From Thiohalocapsa sp. ML1 (GTDB lineage: Bacteria > Pseudomonadota > Gammaproteobacteria > Chromatiales > Chromatiaceae), in the NCBI RefSeq assembly GCF_001469165.1, contig NZ_JABX01000018.1, positions 1-64,000 on the forward strand: 64,000 bases of DNA, given 5' to 3'. The translations under genes were made by a program, and so were the position numbers. The notes beneath the pieces are model-generated. The model saw nothing but the letters and a program-made list of their open reading frames with translations, had not been told where the DNA came from and made no database searches. Shown one piece after another: positions 24,914 to 34,109 of the stretch; positions within the stretch are counted from its first letter, which is position 1, and every line of letters begins with the position of its first letter.

Positions 24914-26383
24914 ATGCTCCCGCAACAAGCGCGGGCGCCGGCGCGAACGACGAGACGCAACCACAGGCACATGGGACGCGACACCCTCAAGATCCCGGGC
25001 CCCCTCGGGCAACGCACACGCGGGCGCTGGCGCCTGGCGCTGCGACGCACGCTGCTGCCCGCCGCGCGCTTCGCCGCCGATGTGCTGCCGCGGCTGGTGG
25101 ACATGGGCATCGCCGCAACGCTGCTGCTCCTGACCGCGCCGCTGGTCATTGGGCGCGGCGTCGCGAGCGTTGCGCAGACGGGGCAGCTCTTCGACTTCGA
25201 CGCGCTGATCGGCCGCTATCGCGTGCCGATCCATCGGCTGCGCTTCGCCGGGCATGGGCCGCTGCGGGGGCTTGCGGTCTGGTTCAGCGTGCTGAAGGGC
25301 GACCTCGCCATCGTCGGCCCGCGTCCGCTGCCGGCGGCGGAGGCGGCCATGGTGCCGGTGTCCGATGCGGTGCGCTTCACGGTGCGCCCTGGGCTGGTGT
25401 CGCCGTTCGGGGTCAAGCGGCAGGTGGGCATCGCGCATGTGGGGGAGAGCCGGCTGGATCGGGACTTCGTCTACGGCCAGTCGCTGCAGGGCGATCTCGG
25501 TCTCGCGGCGCGCTCGCTGGTCACCGGCGTGCTCGGCGGCGGCGCGGCGCGGGAGACGCCGGCGGTGCTCAACTTCTTCGGCATCCCCATCCTGAACACG
25601 AGCATGGCGGAGGCGGTGGACTGGCTCATGGCCGCGAGCGGCCCGGACGGCGGCGCTCGCCACGGGCCGCAGCAGCTCTGCTTCGTGAACCCGGATTGTC
25701 TCAACATCGCCTGGGGCGACGCCGGCTACCGCGGTGCCCTGCTCGCCGCCGAGCGGGTGCTGCCGGACGGCATCGGCATCCATATCGGCTGCCGCATGCA
25801 GGGCGTGGCGCTGAAGGAAAACGTCAACGGCACGGACCTGTTTCCGCTCCTGTGCGCCGCCGCCGCGGAGCAGGGGCGGAGCCTGTTCCTGCTCGGCGCG
25901 CGGCCCGGCATCGCCGCGGCGGCGGCGGCGAGCATGCAGCAGCGCTATCCGCGGCTGCGCATCGCCGGCACCCGCGACGGCTATTTCGATGCCGCCGCGG
26001 AGCCCGCCGTCATCGAGCAGGTGAATGCCAGCGGTGCGGACATTCTGCTCGTCGCCTTCGGGGCGCCGCGGCAGGACGTCTGGTTGCATCGTCATCGCGC
26101 CGAGCTCTTGCCCGCGGTGCGCATGGGCGTGGGCGGGCTCTTTGACTTTTACTCCGGGCGCATCGCGCGGGCGCCGGTTTGGCTGCGCGAGCTCGGGCTC
26201 GAGTGGGCCTTTCGGCTGCTGCAAGAGCCCGGGCGCATGTGGCGGCGCTACGTCATCGGCAATCCGCTGTTTCTGTACCGTGTCTGGCGGCAAGCGCAGG
26301 CGCCCCAGCGCTTCGCGCTGCCGGGGCCGCGGCAGGATGGGAACGCGGCGGCACAGGGCTTTGAGGTCGCTTCCGATACATGA
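24914..26383 (+). CDS. Fusion of a degenerate sugar-transferase domain and a WecG/TagA/CpsF glycosyltransferase
   Basis: This 489-residue protein has two parts. Residues about 50-225 resemble the C-terminal half of undecaprenyl-phosphate sugar transferases: a membrane helix, VLKGDLAIVGPRPLPA, RFTVRPGLVSPFGVKR. They lack the K-F-R-S-M and I-D-E-L-P-Q segments needed for catalysis. Residues about 230-470 are a GT26 (WecG/TagA/CpsF) enzyme with CFVNPDCLNIAWGD, RVLPDGIGIHIGCRMQG, NGTDLFPLLC, LFLLGARPGIA, LLVAFGAPRQDVWL and GVGGLFDFYSGRIARAP. GT26 enzymes add the second sugar to a lipid-linked precursor. The start ATG 24914 is not well supported. It overlaps the next gene by four bases. Confidence 0.8.
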   Translation: MLPQQARAPARTTRRNHRHMGRDTLKIPGPLGQRTRGRWRLALRRTLLPAARFAADVLPRLVDMGIAATLLLLTAPLVIGRGVASVAQTGQLFDFDALIGRYRVPIHRLRFAGHGPLRGLAVWFSVLKGDLAIVGPRPLPAAEAAMVPVSDAVRFTVRPGLVSPFGVKRQVGIAHVGESRLDRDFVYGQSLQGDLGLAARSLVTGVLGGGAARETPAVLNFFGIPILNTSMAEAVDWLMAASGPDGGARHGPQQLCFVNPDCLNIAWGDAGYRGALLAAERVLPDGIGIHIGCRMQGVALKENVNGTDLFPLLCAAAAEQGRSLFLLGARPGIAAAAAASMQQRYPRLRIAGTRDGYFDAAAEPAVIEQVNASGADILLVAFGAPRQDVWLHRHRAELLPAVRMGVGGLFDFYSGRIARAPVWLRELGLEWAFRLLQEPGRMWRRYVIGNPLFLYRVWRQAQAPQRFALPGPRQDGNAAAQGFEVASDT

Positions 26384-27114
26384 ACAACAGTACCGACAAA
26401 CGCCGCCGCCAGGACGCGCTGATCAAGCGCTACGGCAATCCGGGGGCGCTCGGCGCCCGGCAGCGCCTGCGCATGTTCGGCAAGCGCGCCGCCTGGATCG
26501 GCGTTGTGCAGGGCTCGTATCTGCTCAAGCGGCTGTTCGACATCGTGGCCTCGGCGGTGCTGCTGGTGTTGCTGATGCCCGTGTTTGTGGGCGTTGCGCT
26601 CGCCATCCGGCTGGAGTCGCCGGGTGCGATCCTGTTTCGCCAGACCCGGGTGGGGCGCTGGGGCAAGCTCTTCACAATGTGGAAGTTCCGTTCGATGTAC
26701 GCCGACGCCGAGGCGCGCAAGGCGGCGCTGATGGCGCAGAACGAGATGGCCGGCGGTGTGACGTTCAAGATGAAGAACGACCCGCGCGTGACCCGGGTCG
26801 GGCGCTTCATCCGCAAGACCAGCATCGACGAGCTGCCGCAGCTTTGGAACGTGCTGCTCGGTGACATGTCGCTGGTGGGCCCCCGCCCGCCGGTGCCGGC
26901 GGAGGTCGATGAGTACTCGCTGTCGGACCGCCGGCGGCTGGAAGTGATTCCGGGCATCACCTGCATCTGGCAGATCTCGGGGCGCTCCGAGATCCCGTTC
27001 GACCAGCAGGTGGAGCTCGATGTCCAGTACATCGAGTCGCAGTCGTTCTGGACGGACCTCAAGATCCTGTTGAAGACGGTGCCGGCCTTGCTGTTCGGCA
27101 CCGGCGCTTACTGA
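26380..27114 (+). CDS. Undecaprenyl-phosphate sugar phosphotransferase
   Basis: This 244-residue protein has all motifs of the bacterial sugar transferase family (PF02397). There is one re-entrant membrane helix (RLFDIVASAVLLVLLMPVFV), then GAILFRQTRVGRWGKLFTMW, KFRSMYADA, RFIRKTSIDELPQLWNVLLG, DMSLVGPRPPVPAEV and IPGITCIWQISGRSEIPFDQ. It transfers a sugar-1-phosphate to undecaprenyl phosphate and so starts repeat-unit assembly of an exopolysaccharide or O-antigen at the inner membrane. Unlike its neighbours on both sides, its catalytic segment is complete, so it is the likely priming enzyme of the cluster. The sugar cannot be told from sequence. Confidence 0.9.
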   Translation: MNNSTDKRRRQDALIKRYGNPGALGARQRLRMFGKRAAWIGVVQGSYLLKRLFDIVASAVLLVLLMPVFVGVALAIRLESPGAILFRQTRVGRWGKLFTMWKFRSMYADAEARKAALMAQNEMAGGVTFKMKNDPRVTRVGRFIRKTSIDELPQLWNVLLGDMSLVGPRPPVPAEVDEYSLSDRRRLEVIPGITCIWQISGRSEIPFDQQVELDVQYIESQSFWTDLKILLKTVPALLFGTGAY

Positions 27115-27194
27115 AACCTCGCCGGGTCCGCCGCGGCGGACCCGGCGGTCTCGCGACCTCAAGCCCCGGCCGTGCCGGAAGGAGCAGCTCTGCC

Positions 27195-28673
27195 ATGCGC
27201 GCCTTGGTGTTCGTGGATAGGCCGGCCGCGCCCCTCGCGCCGCTGGACCGGCAATATGCGGTGGGTCTGTTGCCGGTGCTGGACAAGCCGCTGGTGCAGT
27301 ACCGGCTGGAGGAGCTGATCGCCGCCGGCATCACGGAATGCGTGTTCGTGCTCGCGGAGCAGGCAGAGAAGTTGGAGGCCTTACTCGGCGCCGGCGAGCG
27401 CTGGGGCGGGCGCTTTCGCTATGCGCTGAGTCGCGGCGCGGAGGCGCCGAGCCTGGTCTGGCCGCGTATCAGCATCGGGGATGAAGAGCCGCTGTTGGCC
27501 TTGCGCGCGGACCTGCTGGTAGCGCCCAGCGTCGCGGGCTTTTTGGATCGGGCCCAGGGGCTGCCGGGGAGCGTCGTCGTCGGTGCCGCCGCGGACCCGC
27601 GGGCCTCGCTTTTGTTACTGCGCGTGGGCCATCCGGATGCGGCGGCGCTGCTCGACCTGCTGCATTGGGCCGCGCCGGCGCCGCCGGCGGCGGAGCAAGT
27701 CGTTGACCTGAGCGGCGCGGCGCTGAACCTGCTTGAGTCACTGCAGGACTACCATCGCGCCAACCGTGATCTGCTCGCGGGTCGGATACCGGGGCTTGCC
27801 GTGGCCGGCCGGGAGGTGGCACTCGGGCTCACCGCCGGCCGGCGCGCCGCGGTGGCGGCGCGCAGCCTGAAGCAGGGGCAGGCCTACGTCGGCGAGAACA
27901 GCCGGGTCAGCGCGGATGCCGAGCTGTTGGGGGAGGTCGTCATCGCCCGCGACGTGGTCGTGGACCGCGGTGCGACGGTGGCGGACAGCCTGATCCTGCC
28001 GCACAGCTACATCGGCGAGCTCGTGGAGGTGACCAACGCCATCGTCGCGCACGACCACCTGATCCGGGTCGACACCGGTGCGGTGCTGAAGGTGGCCGAT
28101 GCCTTCCTGCTCGGTCGCCTGGGCGGTGAGGCGCACGCGCCGGAGGGACCGCGGCTCCTCGACCGAGTGCTCGGCGTGCTGTTGCTCGCATTGTCCCTGC
28201 CGCTCTGGCCGCTGGGGCTGGCGGCCGCGGCGCTGCAGTCCAGTGGCGGCGGGCTCTGGTCCCGCGAGACGCTCATCGGCAATCGCCAGCCGACGCTGCC
28301 GGGCGGTGTCGTTGCCGGCAGCGATGCGGAACGGGCGTTTCTTAGCTGGCGCTTGGCGACGTCCATCCCGGTGCTCGCGACGCTGCCGCGGGTGCTTGCG
28401 GTGGTGCGCGGAGATCTGCGGCCCGTCGGCGTCGCGCCGCTGACGCCGCAGCAGGCCGAGTCACGCACCGAGGACTGGCAGCGTGTGCGCGATGACGCAC
28501 CGGCGGGCCTCATCGGCCCCACCCAGCTCACCTTGAACGAAGACGCCCCCTTCGATGAGCGCCTGATGAGCGACGCCTTCTACGCCGGCCAGCGCAGCAA
28601 CTTGGGCGATCTGCGCTGGCTCTGGCACGGGCTCCTGGCGCTGTTCAGCCGCCGAGCCTGGCAGCGCGCCTGA
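27195..28673 (+). CDS. NDP-sugar pyrophosphorylase-like protein fused to a sugar-transferase-like tail
   Basis: This 492-residue protein has an N-terminal nucleotidyltransferase-like part with GLLPVLDKPLVQYRLEELIA and AGITECVFVLAEQAEK. The usual G-x-G-T-R-M/L signature is replaced by FVDRPAAPLAPLD, so it may not be an active pyrophosphorylase. A left-handed beta-helix section follows around residues 225-300 (LLGEVVIARDVVVDRGATVA, then DSLILPHSYIGELVEVTNA). The C-terminus has a membrane helix and LAVVRGDLRPVGVAPLTPQQ, a weakened form of the sugar-transferase G-D-x-x-x-V-G-P-R-P motif. It may be a scaffold or regulator rather than an enzyme. GGAAGGAGC precedes the ATG. Confidence 0.65.
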   Translation: MRALVFVDRPAAPLAPLDRQYAVGLLPVLDKPLVQYRLEELIAAGITECVFVLAEQAEKLEALLGAGERWGGRFRYALSRGAEAPSLVWPRISIGDEEPLLALRADLLVAPSVAGFLDRAQGLPGSVVVGAAADPRASLLLLRVGHPDAAALLDLLHWAAPAPPAAEQVVDLSGAALNLLESLQDYHRANRDLLAGRIPGLAVAGREVALGLTAGRRAAVAARSLKQGQAYVGENSRVSADAELLGEVVIARDVVVDRGATVADSLILPHSYIGELVEVTNAIVAHDHLIRVDTGAVLKVADAFLLGRLGGEAHAPEGPRLLDRVLGVLLLALSLPLWPLGLAAAALQSSGGGLWSRETLIGNRQPTLPGGVVAGSDAERAFLSWRLATSIPVLATLPRVLAVVRGDLRPVGVAPLTPQQAESRTEDWQRVRDDAPAGLIGPTQLTLNEDAPFDERLMSDAFYAGQRSNLGDLRWLWHGLLALFSRRAWQRA

Positions 28674-28714
28674 TGGCAGAGCGCGACAACGACACAACGA
28701 ACAGGAGTCGGCCC

Positions 28715-29617
28715 ATGATGGACGCAAGTCACAGCGCCGCGGCGGGGCCGCGGGTCGCCATTGCGATGCGCTCGTACAACGACATCGGCGTGATCCGCGG
28801 CACCTTGGAGATGGTCGCCTGCCAGGGCTACCGGAACTTTCGGCTCTGGAGCTTCGATTCCAGCTCTACCGACGGCACGCTCGACATCATCCGCGAGTAC
28901 AACGAGCCCGAGCGCATCCTGAGCAACGACCCGAAGGACTACAACCCGGGCCGGGTGCTCAACGATGCCGTGACGGCCATCGGCGAGCATGCGGACATCA
29001 TCGTCTTTCTGAACTCCGATGCGACGCCGGAGCGCGAGGACTGGCTTGAGCGCCTCGTCGCGCCGTTGGCGGAGCCCGACGTCGGCGCCGTGTTTGGCCG
29101 CCAAACGGCGCGGCCCGACTGCCGCGAGCTGTTCCGCAAGGATACCGAGCGCGCCTTCGGCGATGGCCGCGAGGCGGCGCAGTGGCTGCACTTCTTCTCC
29201 ATGGCGAACGCCGCGGCCCGGCGCGACGTGCTGCTGGCCCATCCCTTCGAGACCCGCGTGCAGTATTCCGAGGACATCGAGTGGTCGTATCGGCTGCGCG
29301 GCGCCGGCTTGCGCATCGTCTACGTGCCGGAGGCCGCCGCCACGCACTCGCACAACTACACGCTGCGGCAGTCTTACAAGCGCCACTTCGGCGAGGGCAA
29401 GGCGGACGCCTGGATCTTCCGCAACGGCGAGCTCAAGACCTCCTTTCTGCGCTATGTCGCGCTGCCCACCGGCATGGAGGTGTTGCGGGACCTCGCCTGG
29501 GCCGCGCGCGAGCGCTCCCTGGACGCGGCGCTGCACTCGGTGCCGCTGCGCATCACGCAGAAGTGGGGCCGCTGGCGGGGACTCAGGGAGGGGCTGCGCC
29601 ACGATGAGGAAGCCTGA
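28715..29617 (+). CDS. Family 2 glycosyltransferase
   Basis: This 300-residue GT-A fold enzyme has RVAIAMRSYNDIGVIRGTLE at the nucleotide-binding start, FDSSSTDGTLDIIREY, and the metal-binding D-x-D equivalent in IIVFLNSDATPEREDWLERL. A later acceptor-side block is VQYSEDIEWSYRLRGAGLRI (the ED catalytic base region), then SHNYTLRQSYKRHFGEGKAD. These resemble rhamnosyltransferase-type GT2 proteins. The start was moved to ATG 28715 because AGGAG lies seven bases upstream; the frame is open back to 28673. Its end overlaps the next gene by 14 bases. It likely adds a sugar to the lipid-linked glycan in the cytoplasm. Confidence 0.85.
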   Translation: MMDASHSAAAGPRVAIAMRSYNDIGVIRGTLEMVACQGYRNFRLWSFDSSSTDGTLDIIREYNEPERILSNDPKDYNPGRVLNDAVTAIGEHADIIVFLNSDATPEREDWLERLVAPLAEPDVGAVFGRQTARPDCRELFRKDTERAFGDGREAAQWLHFFSMANAAARRDVLLAHPFETRVQYSEDIEWSYRLRGAGLRIVYVPEAAATHSHNYTLRQSYKRHFGEGKADAWIFRNGELKTSFLRYVALPTGMEVLRDLAWAARERSLDAALHSVPLRITQKWGRWRGLREGLRHDEEA

Positions 29618-30851
29618 TCCCGTCGCGCCCGACGCGCCGGTCGCCGCGCCGGCCGACCGTTTCACGCTCGACGGCGATGCCGCGGTGGAGGCGCGTGTCG
29701 CCGCCGATCAAGCGGTCATTGCCCAAGCCGTGGCCGGGCTCGTGCCGGCGCAGCACTTCGCGGCGCTGGTGCTGATGGGCGGCTACGGGCGCGGCGAGGG
29801 CGGCTATGTGCAGGGCGAGCAGGGCCCGGCGCCGTTCAACGACTACGACTACTTCGTCGTCGTGCGCGGCATGGGCCGTGGTGCGCGCGCGGCGCTGGCG
29901 CTCGGGCTCGCGGCGCTCGCCGAGACGCTCGCAGGCCAGGTCGGCGTCGCGGTGGACTTCGCGCTGCTGCGGCAGGAGACCCTCGCCCGCGCCGAGTTCT
30001 CGCTCATGAACGCCGAGATGCAGTGGGGCCACCGCGTGTTGGCCGGCGAGCGCGACGTGCTCGCACGGATGCCGCACATGCCCTTCCACGCGCTGCCCCA
30101 CGGCGAGCTGACCCGGCTGATGCTGAACCGCGGCACGCTCTTGCTGATGAACCAGCAACGGTTGCTGGAGCGGCGCAGCGGCGGCGCCGCCTCTGGCGCA
30201 GAGACCGGCTTGGACCCCGGTGAGCGGCAGCGCTTCTTCAAATACCTCATGAAGGCAGTGCGCGCCTGCGGCGACACCCGGCTCGCCGCCGCCGGCCTGT
30301 ACCATCCGTCTTATGCCGAGAAGCTCGCGCGCCTGGAGGCACCGCGTCCCGAGAGAACCGTGGACGCTGCCGAGGGACTAGACCCGATGCCGCACCACGA
30401 TGACTTTCTTGAGTTGTATCGGCTGGCCCATCGGCACAAATTCCACCCCGCCTACGAAGAGTTTGCCGGGGAGCAGGCGGCGGAATGGCTCGCCCGCGTG
30501 TTGCGGATCTGGAAGGCCACACTGTACGCGTTCGAGATCCGTCGCTTGGGTTTCGGCTTCGCGCACTGGCACGACTACTGCCGCGCGGATGTGCGCAAGG
30601 GCCAGCGCGGGAACCTGGTGCGCAACGTCGGCGTCACAGTGCGGGACTTCGGCGCGCGGGAGCTGCTGCGGCGCCCGCGGCGCTCGCTCTACTATCCGCG
30701 CGAGCGCCTCATCGCCGCCCTGCCGCTGCTCCTCACGGAGCCCGGCTCGCCGATCGACCCCTGCGCGGCAAGCGCGCTCGGCCTGCCTTCGCCGAGCCAT
30801 TGGCAGCCCGCCTCGGAGCGGTACCTGGGGTTGTGGGCGAAGTACGCTTGA
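29604..30851 (+). CDS. Nucleotidyltransferase-fold protein of the polysaccharide cluster (function unknown)
   Basis: This 415-residue protein of unknown role contains LVLMGGYGRGEGGYVQGEQ followed by PAPFNDYDYFVVVRGMGRGA. A G-G-x-G-R-G-E-G turn followed by N-D-x-D on the next strand is the pattern of DNA polymerase beta-type nucleotidyltransferases, where the aspartates hold metal. The rest is helical with many Arg, Trp and Tyr and no second domain that I recognise. The gene overlaps the glycosyltransferase by 14 bases, so it belongs to the cluster. It might attach a nucleotide to a protein or glycan precursor, which is only inference. It ends at a convergent gene border with repeats. Confidence 0.65.
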   Translation: MRKPDPVAPDAPVAAPADRFTLDGDAAVEARVAADQAVIAQAVAGLVPAQHFAALVLMGGYGRGEGGYVQGEQGPAPFNDYDYFVVVRGMGRGARAALALGLAALAETLAGQVGVAVDFALLRQETLARAEFSLMNAEMQWGHRVLAGERDVLARMPHMPFHALPHGELTRLMLNRGTLLLMNQQRLLERRSGGAASGAETGLDPGERQRFFKYLMKAVRACGDTRLAAAGLYHPSYAEKLARLEAPRPERTVDAAEGLDPMPHHDDFLELYRLAHRHKFHPAYEEFAGEQAAEWLARVLRIWKATLYAFEIRRLGFGFAHWHDYCRADVRKGQRGNLVRNVGVTVRDFGARELLRRPRRSLYYPRERLIAALPLLLTEPGSPIDPCAASALGLPSPSHWQPASERYLGLWAKYA

Positions 30852-30852
30852 G

Positions 30853-30970
30853 GAAGGGCCGAGGGCCGCGGGGTGAGAAGGCTGGAACCGCAGGCACAGC
30901 TCGGAGGCAGCGGAGGCGCTGCGCCGTGAGAGCGGCGCACCTAGCGCCTAGCCCCTAGCCCCTAGCGCCT
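30853..30970. repeat. Convergent gene border with CGAGGGC and GGGCTAG heptamers
   Basis: A short CGAGGGC stretch (30853-30872) is followed at 30940-30970 by about four copies of the heptamer CCTAGCG/CCTAGCC, that is GGGCTAG on the minus strand. The second array overlaps the end of rluE: its last codons and the TAG stop (30955-30957) are made of the repeat. The region lies between two converging genes. Confidence 0.85.
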
Positions 30971-31506
30971 GACCAACGGTACTCTCCTGGTCGCAGGTCG
31001 CCGAGTTGCCAGTCGCCGACGGCGATGCGCACGAGCCGGAGCGTCGGCAGCCCCACGGCGGCGGTCATGCGCCGCACCTGGCGGTTGCGACCCTCGCGGA
31101 TGGCGATCTCAAGCCAAGCGTCGGGCACGGACTTGCGGTAGCGCACCGGCGGGTCCCGCGGCCAGAGCGCGGGCGGGGTGATCTGCCGAACGCGGGCCGG
31201 CAGCGTCGGCCCGTCCTTCAGCACAACGCCGTCGCGCAGCGCCGCAAGGTCGTCGGCGGTTGGCGCGCCTTCCACCTGCACCCAGTAGCGCTTCCATTGC
31301 TTGTGCCGTGGGTGGCTGATGCGCTGCTGGAGCGCGCCGTCGTCGGTGAGTAGGAGCAGCCCCTCGCTGTCCTTGTCGAGCCGCCCGGCCGGGTAGACGC
31401 CCGGCAGCGCGATGAAGCGGGCGAGGGTGGCTGCGTCCTCGCGGCCGGTGCTCGCCGCCGAGAACTGGCTGAGCACGCCGTAGGGCTTGTTGAACAGCAC
31501 GAGCAT
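30955..31506 (-). CDS. rluE: 23S rRNA pseudouridine(2457) synthase RluE
   Basis: This 183-residue protein of the RsuA/RluB/E/F family lacks an S4 domain, as RluE does. Catalytic Asp44 lies in AGRLDKDSEGLLLLTDDG; LFNKPYGVLSQF starts the fold, and GRNRQVRRMTAAVGLPTLRL is the conserved C-terminal motif. Family members convert a uridine in the peptidyl-transferase region of 23S rRNA. It lies head-to-head with icd, the same pairing as in enterobacteria, which strengthens the RluE name over RsuA. The final residues (SGARG) and stop are encoded by the GGGCTAG repeat, so the tail differs from relatives, which usually end with a few more residues. Confidence 0.9.
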   Translation of the reverse strand: MLVLFNKPYGVLSQFSAASTGREDAATLARFIALPGVYPAGRLDKDSEGLLLLTDDGALQQRISHPRHKQWKRYWVQVEGAPTADDLAALRDGVVLKDGPTLPARVRQITPPALWPRDPPVRYRKSVPDAWLEIAIREGRNRQVRRMTAAVGLPTLRLVRIAVGDWQLGDLRPGEYRWSGARG

Positions 31507-31669
31507 GGCGTCAGCGCCCGGGCGAGGGCGACGGCGGGCATGGGGGTGATACCATCACGCGCACTCGAACGCTTACCCATCCACGTCCTTCCCGTCCGCG
31601 TCCTTCCCATCCGCTTTTTTGATCGGTTGCGCTGTCCGCGCGCACCCCCTGTCCTGAGGACTTTGCAGC

Positions 31670-32926
<1,257 letters not shown>

Positions 32927-32968
32927 AGCGGCGGGGCGAACGCTGCCGGCCGCGCGCTGGCCGAGCCG

Positions 32969-33005
32969 AAAAACGAGACGGGCCGGCCCTCATGAGGGCC
33001 GGCCC
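32969..33005 (-). terminator. Rho-independent terminator of the cold-shock gene
   Basis: A perfect 26-base palindrome (GGGCCGGCCCTC followed by its complement, 32980-33005) is followed on the minus strand by GTCTCGTTTTT (T5 at 32973-32969). It lies about 40 bases past the csp stop codon. On the plus strand, facing icd, there is no T-run, so it is mainly a terminator for the leftward gene but may block both. Confidence 0.75.
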
Positions 33006-33047
33006 CGGCGCGCCGGCGGTGCGGCGCAGAATCGGCCGCACTGCGCA

Positions 33048-33254
33048 TCAGAACGCGCGTTGCACCTTGGCGGCATGTAGCCCCTTTGGCCCCTGACTCA
33101 CCTCGAACTCGACCTTCTGGCCTTCCTTGAGGGTCTTGTAGCCGTCCATCTCGATCGACGAGAAGTGCACGAACACATCCTCTTCGCGATTGTCCGGTTT
33201 GACGAAGCCATATCCCTTGGCGTTGTTAAACCACTTCACGATACCTGTCATCAT
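33048..33254 (-). CDS. cspD: Cold-shock domain protein (CspA/CspD family)
   Basis: This 68-residue single cold-shock domain has both RNA-binding motifs: KGYGFVKPD (RNP1) and DVFVHFSSI (RNP2). It binds single-stranded nucleic acid, melting RNA structure or slowing replication. The symbol cspD is chosen from its position beside clpS-clpA, as in enterobacteria; sequence alone does not separate CspD from CspA. Two ATGs occur in a row (33254, 33251) after GGAGGAGC. A near-consensus promoter about 155 bases upstream gives a long 5' leader like those of cold-regulated csp mRNAs. Confidence 0.93.
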   Translation of the reverse strand: MMTGIVKWFNNAKGYGFVKPDNREEDVFVHFSSIEMDGYKTLKEGQKVEFEVSQGPKGLHAAKVQRAF

Positions 33255-33410
33255 CGCTGGAGCTCCTCCGGTGCTTGACCGCTGTGGCGCGGTACTCTTT
33301 TGGATGGTTGTCTGTCGTTGTTGTTATCGGCGGCCCGGCCTGGCAGTGGCCCTGAGAGACGCCGGGTGCGGGCCATCAGCGGGCGCTGCGGGACGTCACC
33401 ATAACGGCGA

Positions 33411-33438
33411 AGTATAGCCTGCTGTTTCCCATGGTCAA
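33411..33438 (-). promoter_or_regulatory. Sigma70-type promoter of the cold-shock gene
   Basis: On the minus strand TTGACC (33438-33433) and TATACT (33416-33411) are separated by 16 bases. The predicted start of transcription is near 33404, giving a leader of about 150 bases before the csp ATG. That length fits the structured, cold-responsive leaders of cspA-type mRNAs. The sequence is visibly AT-richer than the surroundings. Confidence 0.7.
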
Positions 33439-33635
33439 TCAACGGGCTCGACGGGGCCTGCGCGCCGCGATCGGCGGCGGCATCGGCCATGCCCGGCAAC
33501 GTAGACGCGGCTTCACGGGGGCTGTATTTTTCGGCTCGAAGCCCTTACAAGTTGTCCTGAGCCAGGGCAGCCGTGGCAGCCGACCAGCGCTCCACACGGC
33601 GTAACCTCCGAGGACCCCATTGCATCCGACACACC

Positions 33636-33959
33636 ATGAGCGAGTGGAACCCAAGCGAAGACCAAGACTCCGGCCTCGTTGTCCAGGAGTCCAAGCCGGC
33701 GCTGAAGCGTCCGCCCTTGTTCAAGGTCCTGCTGGTCAACGACGACTACACGCCGATGGAGTTCGTCGTGCACGTGCTGGAGACATTTTTCCGCATGAAC
33801 CGGGAGAAGGCCACGCAGGTGATGCTGCACGTGCACACGCGTGGCGTCGGCGTCTGCGGCGTCTACACGCGCGACATCGCAGAGACCAAGGTCAACCAAG
33901 TGAACGACTTCAGCCGCGAGAACCATCATCCGTTACTGTGCACCATGGAGGAGGCGTGA
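33636..33959 (+). CDS. clpS: ATP-dependent Clp protease adaptor ClpS
   Basis: This 107-residue adaptor has the ClpS core [20 protein letters not shown] and [20 protein letters not shown], then [20 protein letters not shown]. The N-D-D-Y-T and H-x-x-G residues form the pocket for destabilising N-terminal residues (N-degrons), which ClpS hands to ClpAP. The flexible N-terminus of about 25 residues is present. ATG 33636 fits the family start. It lies about 150 bases before clpA, and two aminoacyl-protein transferase genes (aat, bpt) are 4-5 kb away, so the whole N-degron pathway is grouped here. Confidence 0.95.
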   Translation: MSEWNPSEDQDSGLVVQESKPALKRPPLFKVLLVNDDYTPMEFVVHVLETFFRMNREKATQVMLHVHTRGVGVCGVYTRDIAETKVNQVNDFSRENHHPLLCTMEEA

Positions 33960-34109
33960 CGGCGCGCTCACATGCTCGCGATTGCCCCGCCGGCGGCAGC
34001 GGCCGTCGACGCTGTGCCGGTGTTGCCGGCACCCAATTTCTCTCCCCGTCGTGCCTGCTGACCGCTGCACCGCCGGGCCTTCCTGTTACTCACTTCCAGG
34101 GGCCACACC

